Shown here: positions 52,586 through 61,467 of the stretch, piece after piece
Numbering within the stretch: position 1 is the first letter of the stretch
How the letters are laid out: every line of letters begins with the position of its first letter
The notes under the pieces: generated by a model
The model's input: only the letters and a program-made list of their open reading frames with translations
Databases searched by the model: none
What the model was told of the DNA's origin: nothing
DNA from: Methylotenera_A sp044228245
GTDB taxonomy: Bacteria; Pseudomonadota; Gammaproteobacteria; Burkholderiales; Methylophilaceae
Assembly: GCA_044228245.1 (NCBI GenBank)
Contig: JBGAVG010000005.1
Span: 1-64,000 of the forward strand
Direction: 5' to 3'
DNA length: 64,000 nucleotides
Translations under genes and position numbers: made by a program

Positions 52586-53915
52586 CCAGTTTTTGCTGGC
52601 CACCCATGTACGGACGCAACACACGAGGCACTGTTACGCTGCCATCCGCATTCTGGTAGTTCTCTAGCACAGCCACTAGAGTACGTCCTACCGCCAGGCC
52701 AGAGCCGTTCAGCGTATGTACGAGTTCTGGCTTGCCATTTTCATTCCTGAAACGCCCCTGCAAACGGCGCGCCTGAAATGCCTCGCAATTAGATACAGAG
52801 GAAATTTCGCGGTAGGTATTCTGTGCCGGCAGCCACACTTCCAGATCGTAAGTCTTGGCCGCACCAAAGCCCATATCACCTGTGCAAAGTGAAACCACGC
52901 GATACGGCAACTCTAACGCTTTCAGGATATTCTCGGCATGGCCGACCATCTCCTCCAGCGCTTCATAGCTTTTGTCTGGATGCACAATCTGCACCATCTC
53001 TACCTTGTCGAATTGATGCTGGCGAATCATGCCTTTGGTATCTTTGCCGTATGAACCCGCCTCAGAGCGGAAGCATGGCGTATGCGCGGTAAGCTTAATC
53101 GGCAAGGCTTCTAAAGGCACGATTTCATCACGTACCGTGTTGGTGAGCGTCACTTCGGAAGTTGGAATGAGGTATAAAAGATCACCCTCTCCTTCTTGCC
53201 CGCCCTTTTTTGCTGCAAATAAATCGGCCTCGAATTTAGGCAGCTGCCCGGTACCGCGCAGTGTCTCCGCATTCACAATATAGGGGGTATAGCATTCAGT
53301 ATAGCCATGCTGCTCAGTTTGTATGTCTAACATGAACTGCGCCAATGCCCGATGCAGCCTGGCAATTTGTCCACGCATCAAGGTAAAGCGTGAACCTGAC
53401 AGTTTTGCCCCCATATCAAAATCCAAACCAAGTGGCGTGCCGACATCTGTATGGTCTTTCACCACAAAATCAAAGCTACGTGGTGTGCCTACTTTGCGTA
53501 CTTCCACATTCGCTGTCTCATCCTCACCCACCGGCACACTCTCATGCGGCAGATTTGGCACGTTCATCAGTAAAGACTGTCTTTTTTCTTCAATCTCCTC
53601 CAACCGTTTTACTAAGGCATCTAGTTGTTCCTTGATTACTGAAACGTTTGCTATATTTCCCTCTATCAGCGAATCATTAAAATCAACTTGATCAAATTCT
53701 TCTGTAGCTATCAGCCTTGCTCTTTGTCCAGTCAGCATACCAATTTGCTTAGAGGCCGCGTTACGCTCTGCTTCCAAGTTTTCTTTTTTGGTCTGGATTG
53801 TCTTGCGTTCAGCCTCCAGCTTGCGGAATTCATCTACAGGAAAATCAAACTTGCGCGCTTTGAGGCGCACTACCACGTTATCCAAATCTTTTCTTAATTC
53901 TTGAATATCTAACAT
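52575..53915 (-). CDS. serS: Seryl-tRNA synthetase
   Basis: This 446-aa class II synthetase has the long N-terminal helical arm (about 30-100), motif 2 (FRSEAGSYGKDTKGMIRQHQF) and motif 3 (GSGLAVGRTLVAVLEN). It charges tRNA-Ser. It begins on the base next to the rarA stop codon and ends the ftsK-lolA-rarA-serS unit, the same order as in E. coli. Confidence 0.98.
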   Translation of the reverse strand: MLDIQELRKDLDNVVVRLKARKFDFPVDEFRKLEAERKTIQTKKENLEAERNAASKQIGMLTGQRARLIATEEFDQVDFNDSLIEGNIANVSVIKEQLDALVKRLEEIEEKRQSLLMNVPNLPHESVPVGEDETANVEVRKVGTPRSFDFVVKDHTDVGTPLGLDFDMGAKLSGSRFTLMRGQIARLHRALAQFMLDIQTEQHGYTECYTPYIVNAETLRGTGQLPKFEADLFAAKKGGQEGEGDLLYLIPTSEVTLTNTVRDEIVPLEALPIKLTAHTPCFRSEAGSYGKDTKGMIRQHQFDKVEMVQIVHPDKSYEALEEMVGHAENILKALELPYRVVSLCTGDMGFGAAKTYDLEVWLPAQNTYREISSVSNCEAFQARRLQGRFRNENGKPELVHTLNGSGLAVGRTLVAVLENYQNADGSVTVPRVLRPYMGGQQKLAIG

Positions 53916-55241
53916 TTATTTCTTTGCTTTCGCTTTTTTATCGAGTTCTTTAAGATGAGCCAACTTTTCTGCTATTTTACCTTCCAAACCGCGCGGTGTG
54001 GGCGTATAAAATTGCGGCGGCGATTTTTGTTGAGCTAACTCGTCAGGAAAATACTGCTCTCCTGCCGCGTAGGCTTCAGGTTCATGATGCGCGTAACGGT
54101 ATTCCTTACCGTAATCCAGCGCTTTCATGAGTTTGGTTGGTGCGTTACGTAAATGCAACGGCACAGGGCGCGATTTATCGTTGCCCACAAAGGCCTTGGC
54201 TTGATTATAGGCGTTGTAAGCCGCATTGCTCTTGGGTGCGACAGCCATGTAGATCACTGCGTTAGAAAGCGCCAATTCGCCTTCAGGCGAGCCTAGCCGT
54301 TCGTAAATGTTACAGGCTTCCAGTGCCATGGTTTGTGCACGCGGGTCTGCCAGGCCAATATCTTCAATCGCCATGCGGATGATGCGCCGCCCCAGGTAGA
54401 GCGGGTCTGCGCCGCCATCTATCATGCGCAAAAACCAGTACAAGGCCGCATCAGGATTTGAACCACGCACTGATTTGTGTAAAGCCGAAATCTGGTCATA
54501 AAACGCTTCGCCGCCTTTATCAAACCGGCGCAGTTTTTCTGCCATCGTAGTTTGTAAAAAAGCTTCGTCAATTTGTGTGATGCCTGCTCCCGCAGCCGCA
54601 TTGAATAATCCCTCAGCGAAGTTAAGCAAACGCCTTGCATCGCCATCCGCATAAGCCAGTATCTGCTCGCGTACTTCGTCTGCAATAGTGATGTTTTTAG
54701 CAACCAACAGTCTCGCCCGCTCCAGCAGCACGGCCAGCTCAGACTCAGACAAGCTACTCAACACAAATACTTGTGCGCGGCTTAAAAGCGCACTGTTGAC
54801 CTCAAACGAAGGATTTTCTGTTGTTGCGCCAATAAAGGTAATCAGACCACTTTCCACGAAAGGCAGGAAAGCGTCTTGCTGACCTTTGTTGAAGCGATGC
54901 ACCTCATCCACAAATAAAATGGTCTTGCGGCCATGCTGCTGCAAGGCAAGTTCGGCGCGCTCTACCGCATCGCGGATATCCTTGATGCCAGATAACACTG
55001 CAGAAATCGGGATAAAATCAGCATCGGCCGTGTTCGCAATCAGCCTTGCCAGTGTGGTTTTGCCCACACCTGGCGGTCCCCACAGGATCATGGAAGGCAA
55101 TTTTCCTGATTCAAATGCAAGCCTGAGCGGCTTATTTTCGCCCAACAGGTGCGATTGTCCGACGACTTCATCCAATGTTTTAGGGCGCAGCTGCTCAGCG
55201 AGTGGCGCTTGTGGTGTTGCGGGTTGAAATAAGCTATTCAC
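53916..55241 (-). CDS. rarA: Replication-associated recombination protein RarA
   Basis: This 441-aa AAA+ ATPase (MgsA family) has Walker A GPPGVGKTTLA (about 55-65), Walker B ILFVDEVHRF and the C-terminal tetramerisation region (LGRRIIRMAIEDIGLADP, GPEG-like SPEGELALSNAVIYMA). It acts at stalled replication forks. It lies between lolA (19-base gap) and serS (no gap) on one transcript. Confidence 0.97.
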   Translation of the reverse strand: MNSLFQPATPQAPLAEQLRPKTLDEVVGQSHLLGENKPLRLAFESGKLPSMILWGPPGVGKTTLARLIANTADADFIPISAVLSGIKDIRDAVERAELALQQHGRKTILFVDEVHRFNKGQQDAFLPFVESGLITFIGATTENPSFEVNSALLSRAQVFVLSSLSESELAVLLERARLLVAKNITIADEVREQILAYADGDARRLLNFAEGLFNAAAGAGITQIDEAFLQTTMAEKLRRFDKGGEAFYDQISALHKSVRGSNPDAALYWFLRMIDGGADPLYLGRRIIRMAIEDIGLADPRAQTMALEACNIYERLGSPEGELALSNAVIYMAVAPKSNAAYNAYNQAKAFVGNDKSRPVPLHLRNAPTKLMKALDYGKEYRYAHHEPEAYAAGEQYFPDELAQQKSPPQFYTPTPRGLEGKIAEKLAHLKELDKKAKAKK

Positions 55242-55260
55242 TTATTTTTACTTATCAATG

Positions 55261-55869
55261 CTACTCACCCACCACATCAACACCCTTGGGTGGTGTAAAC
55301 AGAAAAGTGGAATCTTGCAGTACAGGATTTCGCTCTACTTCGTTAAATGTAATGTGAGTAATGTGGTTAAAACTGTCGTACAGCTCCATTTTGCGCAGCT
55401 TGTCAGCCTTAAACCCGAGCAGCACGCGGTCAAAGCCGCTTTCTTTATCCTTGGGTAATGCCAGCACCCATGTCAACCCATCCTTGCGGGTGGCATTTTT
55501 TAGCGTAAAGCTTTTTTCCACATCTTCGCCGCCCGCCAGCATGGCAGCGGGGCTTGAGCCCAGCGTTTTGCTCAACTCCCGAATCGTGACTTGCTGCAGC
55601 TCAGTATCGAATAAAAACACCTGTTTTCCATCGCTCACGATCTGCTGCTCGTAGGGTTTTTTGTAATCCCAGCGGAATTTATTCGGGCGCTGCAGTTGCA
55701 TGGTGCCTTCTACTTCCTGCTCCTTGCGCCCCTGCTTGTCATTCACCACCTGGCTGAACTGCGCCCGCATGGTATTGGTATTATTGAAAAAGTCGCGCAG
55801 ACTGGATACACCATCCGCCATGGCCAGATTGGCGAATATAACCAAAAAACCAAATAATAATTTATTCAT
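55261..55869 (-). CDS. lolA: Outer-membrane lipoprotein carrier protein LolA
   Basis: The ATG at 55869 (MNKLLFGFLVIFANLAMA) starts a signal peptide cut near residue 18; the open frame extends further into ftsK but is not needed. The 202-aa protein has the LolA barrel pattern (MRAQFSQVV, FRWDYKKPYEQQIVSDG). It shuttles lipoproteins through the periplasm from LolCDE to LolB. Its start overlaps the end of ftsK by 8 bases, showing coupling. Confidence 0.96.
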   Translation of the reverse strand: MNKLLFGFLVIFANLAMADGVSSLRDFFNNTNTMRAQFSQVVNDKQGRKEQEVEGTMQLQRPNKFRWDYKKPYEQQIVSDGKQVFLFDTELQQVTIRELSKTLGSSPAAMLAGGEDVEKSFTLKNATRKDGLTWVLALPKDKESGFDRVLLGFKADKLRKMELYDSFNHITHITFNEVERNPVLQDSTFLFTPPKGVDVVGE

Positions 55870-58174
55870 TGTTTGTGTTGCCGCCACCGGCCAAGACCTC
55901 TCGATTACCATTGCTCTGCATGGCAGAAACCAGCCCCGCGCGTTCCATATCCTCTATCAAACGTGCAGCGCGGTTATACCCTATTCGAAGCTGGCGCTGT
56001 ACCGATGAAATCGATGCGCGACGGCTTTTTAGCACGATGGCCACCGCTTCATCATAAAGCGGATCTTTCTCTGCACCGTCATCGCCAAAATCACCGAGCT
56101 CACCACCACCTTCAGTTTCATTGGTCAAGATACCTTCAATATAGTTCGGCTCGCCCATCGCTTTTAAGTAATTCACCACTTCGTGCACCTCATGGTCACT
56201 CACAAACGCGCCATGAATGCGCTGCGGGTAACCACTGCCCGGCGGCATATACAGCATGTCGCCCTGACCCAATAACGCCTCAGCGCCCATTTGATCTAAT
56301 ATGGTGCGTGAATCAATTTTGCTGGACACCTGAAATGCCACGCGGGTGGGGATATTCGCCTTGATCAAACCCGTAATTACATCTACAGATGGACGCTGCG
56401 TCGCCAGTACCAGATGAATGCCGGAGGCACGTGCTTTCTGTGCCAGACGGGCAATTAGTTCCTCCACTTTTTTGCCGACCACCATCATCAAATCGGCCAG
56501 CTCATCAATCACCACCACGATCAGCGGCATTTCTTCCAGCGGCTCCGGCGCATCTGGTGTTAAGCTAAACGGATGCGGGATTTTCTCGCCTGCTTTTTCG
56601 GCGTCTTTGATTTTCTGGTTGTAACCCGCCAGGTTGCGTACACCTAAGCTAGACATCAGCTTGTAGCGGCGCTCCATCTCGGCCACACACCAGTTCAGCG
56701 CGTTAGCTGCTTGGCGCATATCCGTCACCACCGGCGCCAACAGATGCGGAATGCCCTCATACACCGAGAGTTCCAGCATTTTCGGGTCGATCAGAATCAT
56801 GCGTACTTTTGAGGCTTCTGATTTATACAAGAAGCTCAAAATCAGCGCGTTAATCGCTACCGATTTGCCCGAGCCTGTCGTGCCCGCCACCAGCACATGC
56901 GGCATTTTGGCCAAATCCGCCACCACCGGTTTGCCGGCGATATCTTTACCCATGGCAATCGCAATCGGTGAGTGCATCTCTGCATACACCTGGCTGCTCA
57001 TGATTTCTGATAAAAACACGATTTGGCGTTTGGGATTTGGAATCTCTAGGCCCATGCAGCTTTTGCCGGGAATCGTCTCCACCACGCGGACACTGACAAC
57101 AGACAAAGCGCGTGCCAGATCGCGCGCCAGATTGGTAATCTGGCTGCCTTTTACACCTGCCGCCGGTTCAAACTCAAAGCGCGTAATCACCGGGCCGGGC
57201 TGGGCAGAAATGACTTTCACCTCGATACCGAAATCCATGAGTTTTCGCTCGATCAAGCGTGAAGTGAAATCGAGCGTATCGGCCGAAGGCAGGTCAACTG
57301 TATTATGCGCCTCATCCAGTAAATGCAGCGGCGGCAGCGTGGAATCCGGGTCTGAAGCAAACAGCGTGGTCTGTTTTTCTTTTAACACGCGCTCGCTCTT
57401 GGCGATTTCGATTTGCGCGGGTTTAATCTCAAGCGGGGCGCGGTCTTCAGCGCGTTTACGCTCGCTCTCCACAAATTCTTCGCGTTTAAGCTCGACCGCC
57501 TTGCCAGCTTTTCTGTCCTGCCAATCATAATATTTGTTGTAGACCCATTGGTAGCCGGCAATTAAGCCCGCACCTAGTTTTTCGGTCATCATGATCCACG
57601 ACCAGCCGGTAAACAAGCTAAATCCGATTGCGAATAACAGCAAAAGTATCATGGTAGAACCTGCAAAACCAAACATGTCGCGCAGCAAGCCGTCTACCGC
57701 GTTACCCAGCATGCCGCCCGCGCCAAGCGGCAGCGAGGCAGGCAGCGCGACCAAATGCCCGGCTTCCAATGCGCAGGAAGAGATGAGCAGCAGGCCAAAG
57801 CCGACCAGGTTAAACACTAAGAACGGGCGCTCAGAGATGGTGAGCTCCAGACGCAGATACACCAGCCACATGCTGTAGAACGCCAGCACCACCCACCACC
57901 AGGCAGAGAAGCCGAACAGGTAAAGCAGCATATCGGAAATCCACGCGCCTACAGCGCCGCCAGCGTTATCGATGGTGGCGTTCTCGCTCGTCATGTGCGA
58001 CCAGGAAGGGTCTTGCCGGCTGTAACTCATGAGAATGACCGCGAGATACAAGCCAACCAATACTAAACCCAGCCACCAGGCTTCACGAACCAGTTTAACG
58101 CCATGCTGCTGGGTTGGGCTGAGGGGCGCTTGCACGCGACCGTTGACTGCGGATGATTTTTTATTAAAAAACAA
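55862..58174 (-). CDS. ftsK: DNA translocase FtsK
   Basis: This 770-aa protein has four to five N-terminal membrane segments (about 30-200), a short linker, the motor domain with Walker A GTTGSGKSVAIN (about 430) and Walker B (VVVIDELADLM), and a C-terminal gamma winged helix (SSVQRQLRIGYNRAARLIEDM) that reads KOPS sites. It moves chromosome dimers at the septum and activates XerCD. The linker is short compared with the E. coli protein, as in most bacteria. It is the first gene of ftsK-lolA-rarA-serS. Confidence 0.98.
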   Translation of the reverse strand: MFFNKKSSAVNGRVQAPLSPTQQHGVKLVREAWWLGLVLVGLYLAVILMSYSRQDPSWSHMTSENATIDNAGGAVGAWISDMLLYLFGFSAWWWVVLAFYSMWLVYLRLELTISERPFLVFNLVGFGLLLISSCALEAGHLVALPASLPLGAGGMLGNAVDGLLRDMFGFAGSTMILLLLFAIGFSLFTGWSWIMMTEKLGAGLIAGYQWVYNKYYDWQDRKAGKAVELKREEFVESERKRAEDRAPLEIKPAQIEIAKSERVLKEKQTTLFASDPDSTLPPLHLLDEAHNTVDLPSADTLDFTSRLIERKLMDFGIEVKVISAQPGPVITRFEFEPAAGVKGSQITNLARDLARALSVVSVRVVETIPGKSCMGLEIPNPKRQIVFLSEIMSSQVYAEMHSPIAIAMGKDIAGKPVVADLAKMPHVLVAGTTGSGKSVAINALILSFLYKSEASKVRMILIDPKMLELSVYEGIPHLLAPVVTDMRQAANALNWCVAEMERRYKLMSSLGVRNLAGYNQKIKDAEKAGEKIPHPFSLTPDAPEPLEEMPLIVVVIDELADLMMVVGKKVEELIARLAQKARASGIHLVLATQRPSVDVITGLIKANIPTRVAFQVSSKIDSRTILDQMGAEALLGQGDMLYMPPGSGYPQRIHGAFVSDHEVHEVVNYLKAMGEPNYIEGILTNETEGGGELGDFGDDGAEKDPLYDEAVAIVLKSRRASISSVQRQLRIGYNRAARLIEDMERAGLVSAMQSNGNREVLAGGGNTNNE

Positions 58175-58397
58175 TATGTTACAAACCTTAAGAAATAGCT
58201 AAGTACAATTAAAATTAATTGTTGATTATAGCAAAATCAAATTGCGTAAAGTATGCCTAAAATCTAAAATACCAGTAATAAAATATTGGTAAATTGAATC
58301 ATTATAAAATGCCTGCCCGTTTTGCAGCTTGAAAACAACTTACAACAACGCCATCTCTAATTCATTCATTCAACATTTCCAAAGAAAGCATTAACAC

Positions 58398-59348
58398 ATG
58401 TCTACCAAACACGCCCACCTCCTCATTCTAGGCTCTGGTCCAGCGGGTTATTCCGCTGCTGTTTATGCGGCTCGCGCCAACCTGAAACCCGTACTCATTA
58501 CCGGCATCGCCCAAGGCGGCCAACTGATGACGACGACAGAAGTGGATAATTGGCCAGCCGATGCCGATGGCGTACAGGGGCCAGAACTGATGGAGCGCTT
58601 TCAGAAACATGCCGAGCGTTTTAATACCGAGATGATTTTTGACCACATTCATACCACGCATCTCAAAGAAAAACCCATCCGCCTGGTGGGCGATAGCGGC
58701 GAATACACCTGCGATGCTCTGATTATCGCCACCGGCGCCTCAGCACAGTATTTAGGCCTGCCAAGCGAAGAAGCATTCAGCGGCAAAGGCGTTTCAGCCT
58801 GCGCCACATGCGATGGATTCTTTTATAAAAATCAGGATGTTGCGGTCATCGGCGGCGGCAATACAGCCGTGGAAGAAGCGCTTTACTTAGCCAATATCGC
58901 CAGCAAAGTGACCTTGGTGCATCGCCGTGATAAATTCAAAGCCGAAGCCATTCTGGTGGATAAGCTCATGGCGCGCGTGGCCGAAGGCAAAGTCGCTTTA
59001 GAGCTTTTTCATACACTCGATGAGGTGTTGGGCGACGACAGCGGCGTCACCGGCATGCGCATTAAAAACACGCAAACCGGCGCAACTAAAGATATCCCGC
59101 TCAAGGGCGTATTTATTGCCATTGGCCACAAACCGAATACCGATATTTTTGAAGGCCAGCTTGAGATGGAAGGCGGCTACATTGTCACCAAAATGGGTCG
59201 TGGCGGCAATGCCACCGCCACCAGCGTGCCCGGCGTATTCGCCGCAGGCGATGTGCAAGACCACATTTACCGCCAGGCGGTAACCAGCGCGGGAACGGGC
59301 TGTATGGCTGCGCTGGATGCAGAACGTTATTTAACCAGCCTGAAATAA
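58398..59348 (+). CDS. trxB: Thioredoxin-disulfide reductase
   Basis: This 316-aa FAD/NADPH flavoprotein has GSGPAGYSAAVYAARA (FAD, about 12-27), the redox pair CATC in SACATCDGFFY, GGGNTAVEEALYLA (NADPH) and GVFAAGDVQD. It reduces thioredoxin. It is divergent from ftsK across a 220-base AT-rich spacer, as in many proteobacteria. A repeat-derived hairpin with a T tract follows the stop. Confidence 0.98.
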   Translation: MSTKHAHLLILGSGPAGYSAAVYAARANLKPVLITGIAQGGQLMTTTEVDNWPADADGVQGPELMERFQKHAERFNTEMIFDHIHTTHLKEKPIRLVGDSGEYTCDALIIATGASAQYLGLPSEEAFSGKGVSACATCDGFFYKNQDVAVIGGGNTAVEEALYLANIASKVTLVHRRDKFKAEAILVDKLMARVAEGKVALELFHTLDEVLGDDSGVTGMRIKNTQTGATKDIPLKGVFIAIGHKPNTDIFEGQLEMEGGYIVTKMGRGGNATATSVPGVFAAGDVQDHIYRQAVTSAGTGCMAALDAERYLTSLK

Positions 59349-59376
59349 CCAAAGCTAGATAATCAAAAAATAGCTA

Positions 59377-59422
59377 GCCTGCAAGCCGCATGGATATTGG
59401 CCTGCAGGCCCATGCTTTTTTA
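59377..59422 (+). terminator. trxB terminator, copy of the dispersed repeat
   Basis: GCCTGCA (59377-59383) pairs with TGCAGGC (59403-59409) around a 19-base loop containing CGCATGGATATTGG, then CATGCTTTTTTATT. The loop is nearly the same as at 10231-10265. It is well placed to end trxB transcription. Confidence 0.7.
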
Positions 59423-59452
59423 TTCTGGCAAGCAGGGTTAATATCTCACATC

Positions 59453-59992
59453 ATGGGCGCGGACGAGAAAAAACCGGAGGATTTACACCTCTTCCACGAG
59501 GCGGTGAAAGACGCGCGGCCGCTGAATATTGAGCCTATTCACACCCCCAAAGCGCGCCCCAAACCCATCGCCAAGCACTTTTTGCGCGACGAAAAACAAG
59601 CCCTGCGCGATTCACTTAGTGATGACTACATTCCCGCGCACGAGCTGGAAAGCGGCGAAGAGCTGCTTTACCTGCGCGAAGGCCAATCACCCAACATTCT
59701 AGGCAAACTGCGCCGCGGCTTTTGGGTGGTGCAGGCGCAAATCGATTTACACGGCTTGGTGACAGATGAAGCGCGCCTGTACGTGGCGGATTTCTTAAAT
59801 GGGTGCAAAAAACGTAATATCCGCTGCGTGCGCATTGTGCATGGCAAAGGCTTAGGCTCACGCAACCGCGAACCCGTGCTTAAACACAAACTGCGCAGCT
59901 GGCTCATGCAACGTGACGAAGTGATTGCCTATGCCCAAGCCAAGCCGGAAGACGGCGGCAGTGGCGCGGTGATTGTGTTGTTGAAGGCTTAA
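59453..59992 (+). CDS. Smr-domain protein
   Basis: Starting at the ATG of MGADEKKPEDL (179 aa; the frame is open further upstream through the repeat element, which is unlikely to be coding). The C-terminal Smr domain has DLHGL (about residue 99-103) and VRIVHGKGLGS (about 122-132), the motifs of MutS2-type Smr nucleases. Stand-alone proteins of this kind (YdaL/SmrA type) nick or cut DNA or RNA. Its last 93 bases are duplicated at 60188-60280. Confidence 0.88.
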   Translation: MGADEKKPEDLHLFHEAVKDARPLNIEPIHTPKARPKPIAKHFLRDEKQALRDSLSDDYIPAHELESGEELLYLREGQSPNILGKLRRGFWVVQAQIDLHGLVTDEARLYVADFLNGCKKRNIRCVRIVHGKGLGSRNREPVLKHKLRSWLMQRDEVIAYAQAKPEDGGSGAVIVLLKA

Positions 59993-60006
59993 GAACAGTT
60001 AGATTG

Positions 60007-60207
60007 ATGAATACAAAAAATACCAATTTAGACGATGAAGTCATGTGCTCTTGCAGCGGCACCACGCGCGGCGAGATTGAAAGCCTGTTTAAAGAAGGCC
60101 TTGATATGGATGCAATATCGAGAAGAACTGGCGCACTTTCAGGTTGTGCAGGCTGCGAGTGGGATGTTGCACAGTTTTTAAAAGCGCTGGCTGATGCAGC
60201 GGAATGA
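60007..60207 (+). CDS. BFD-like (2Fe-2S)-binding protein
   Basis: This 66-aa protein starts at the ATG after an in-frame TTG. It has the four-cysteine pattern CSC ... CAGC (about residues 13-15 and 46-49) with TRGEIESLFKEG, the BFD-like 2Fe-2S fold of bacterioferritin-associated ferredoxin. It may transfer electrons or mobilise iron. Its last 20 bases lie in the duplicated smr fragment in another frame, so its C-terminus (ALADAAE) comes partly from that sequence. It sits 14 bases after smr. Confidence 0.8.
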   Translation: MNTKNTNLDDEVMCSCSGTTRGEIESLFKEGLDMDAISRRTGALSGCAGCEWDVAQFLKALADAAE

Positions 60208-60280
60208 AGCCATCACCTACGCCCAAGCCAAGCCGGAAGATGGCGGCAGCGGCGCAGTGATTGTGTTGCTGATGGCTTAA
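60188..60280 (+). pseudogene. Fragment of an smr gene (3' end)
   Basis: Read from the TGG at 60188 the frame gives WLMQRNEAITYAQAKPEDG followed by GSGAVIVLLMA and a stop, matching the last 30 codons of the Smr gene at 59900-59992. Both are 93 bases long including the stop; I count about 15 differences, many of them at third codon positions. There is no start codon or Smr core, so it is a remnant of a duplicated or recombined smr copy. Confidence 0.85.
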
Positions 60281-60305
60281 TACCAGCACCATTGGAGGAA
60301 TATAC

Positions 60306-60965
60306 ATGACCAATTTAGCTACAATTACCCAGGCCTTAGCCATAATTTCTGCGTGCTGGGCGATAATTTCAGGGGTAGGCGCGTGGAAACGAGAATTTAT
60401 TGGTAAAAGAAAGATTGAACTTGCAGAAGAAACACTGGCTACATTCTTTGAAATCAAAGATGCAATAGCTTTTATCCGAAACCCTTGGTCTAGCGGGAAT
60501 GAAGGCACAACGCGACAACGAGCCACTCATGAAACAGATGCGGAAACCCAGCTTCTAAACAGAGGGCACATTGTATTTGAGCGTTATGAAGCGAAGAAAG
60601 ACATATTTGTTCGATTTAATACCCTGAAATATAAATTCATGGCTGTATTTGGAACAGAAACAGAAAATATTTTTAAGGAAACAAACCAAACCCTAAATTC
60701 CATATTCTCTTCTGCGAATATGCTTGCTACTTATTATTGGCAGCGTCAAGGCCGTGTTCAAATGGAACCAGATGAGTTTCAGAAACACCTAGATGAAATG
60801 CATAAGCATGAAGGCATTTTTTGGGATAACTACAATCAAGATGACGAAATACGAAATCAATTAGCGACAACTCAGAATGAGCTTGAAAAAGTAACCAAAT
60901 CTTGTTTTGAGGAGCCAATGAAAACATATACCATCTTTACAAAGCAATGGTTAAAAAAAGGCTAA
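60306..60965 (+). CDS. Protein of unknown function with N-terminal membrane helix
   Basis: This 219-aa protein begins with a hydrophobic segment (about residues 7-26) and then a long, mostly helical charged region. AT-rich compared with its neighbours, suggesting acquired DNA. The ATG has GGAGGAATAT upstream, a good ribosome-binding site. No motif is recognised; the overall look (one membrane helix, long helical body) is shared by many phage-defence and accessory orphans, but that is only a guess. Confidence 0.6.
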   Translation: MTNLATITQALAIISACWAIISGVGAWKREFIGKRKIELAEETLATFFEIKDAIAFIRNPWSSGNEGTTRQRATHETDAETQLLNRGHIVFERYEAKKDIFVRFNTLKYKFMAVFGTETENIFKETNQTLNSIFSSANMLATYYWQRQGRVQMEPDEFQKHLDEMHKHEGIFWDNYNQDDEIRNQLATTQNELEKVTKSCFEEPMKTYTIFTKQWLKKG

Positions 60966-60973
60966 TTCAAACT

Positions 60974-61453
60974 TTAAAGCCCCAACTCACTTAAACTGGC
61001 GTGGTCATCAGGCCTGCGGCCGAGCGGCCAGTGGAATTTTCGCTCACTCTCGCTTATCGGTAAATCGTTAATGCTGGCGTAGCGCAGCTCCATTAAGCCA
61101 TTGGCATCAAACTGCCAATTCTCGTTGCCGTAAGAGCGAAACCATTGCCCCGAGTCATCATGCCATTCATAAGCAAAGCGCACCGCGATACGGTTATCGG
61201 TAAACGCCCATAGCTCTTTAATCAGCCTGTAATCCAGCTCTTTCGCCCATTTGCGGGTTAAAAACTCCACAATCTGCGCACGACCTTTGGGAAACTCCGC
61301 ACGGTTACGCCATTGCGAATCTGGCGTATACACCATTGAAACACGCTGTGGGTCGCGGCTGTTCCAGCCATCTTCCGCCATGCGTACTTTCTGTATAGCG
61401 GTTTCACGCGTAAAAGGTGGTACTGGTGGGCGAACTTCTATTTCAGCATTCAT
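60974..61453 (-). CDS. DUF1348 NTF2-like protein
   Basis: This 159-aa protein is a single SnoaL/NTF2-like fold of the DUF1348 group, with WNSRDPQRVSMVYTPDSQWRN and IAVRFAYEWHDDSGQWFRSYGNENW as typical stretches. NTF2-like proteins bind small molecules, and some are enzymes; this one has no assigned substrate. It is convergent with the preceding orphan and lies 14 bases after the ABC exporter stop. Confidence 0.85.
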   Translation of the reverse strand: MNAEIEVRPPVPPFTRETAIQKVRMAEDGWNSRDPQRVSMVYTPDSQWRNRAEFPKGRAQIVEFLTRKWAKELDYRLIKELWAFTDNRIAVRFAYEWHDDSGQWFRSYGNENWQFDANGLMELRYASINDLPISESERKFHWPLGRRPDDHASLSELGL

Positions 61454-61467
61454 ACCTTTTTCCTTTA

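Noticed and set aside
56751..57530. 259-codon frame antisense to ftsK
   Set aside because: It is a shadow of a well-conserved gene, serine-rich and without motifs.
59390..59452. Upstream start for the Smr protein at the ATG in the repeat
   Set aside because: That ATG lies in the hairpin loop of the trxB terminator; the extra 21 residues do not look like Smr N-termini.
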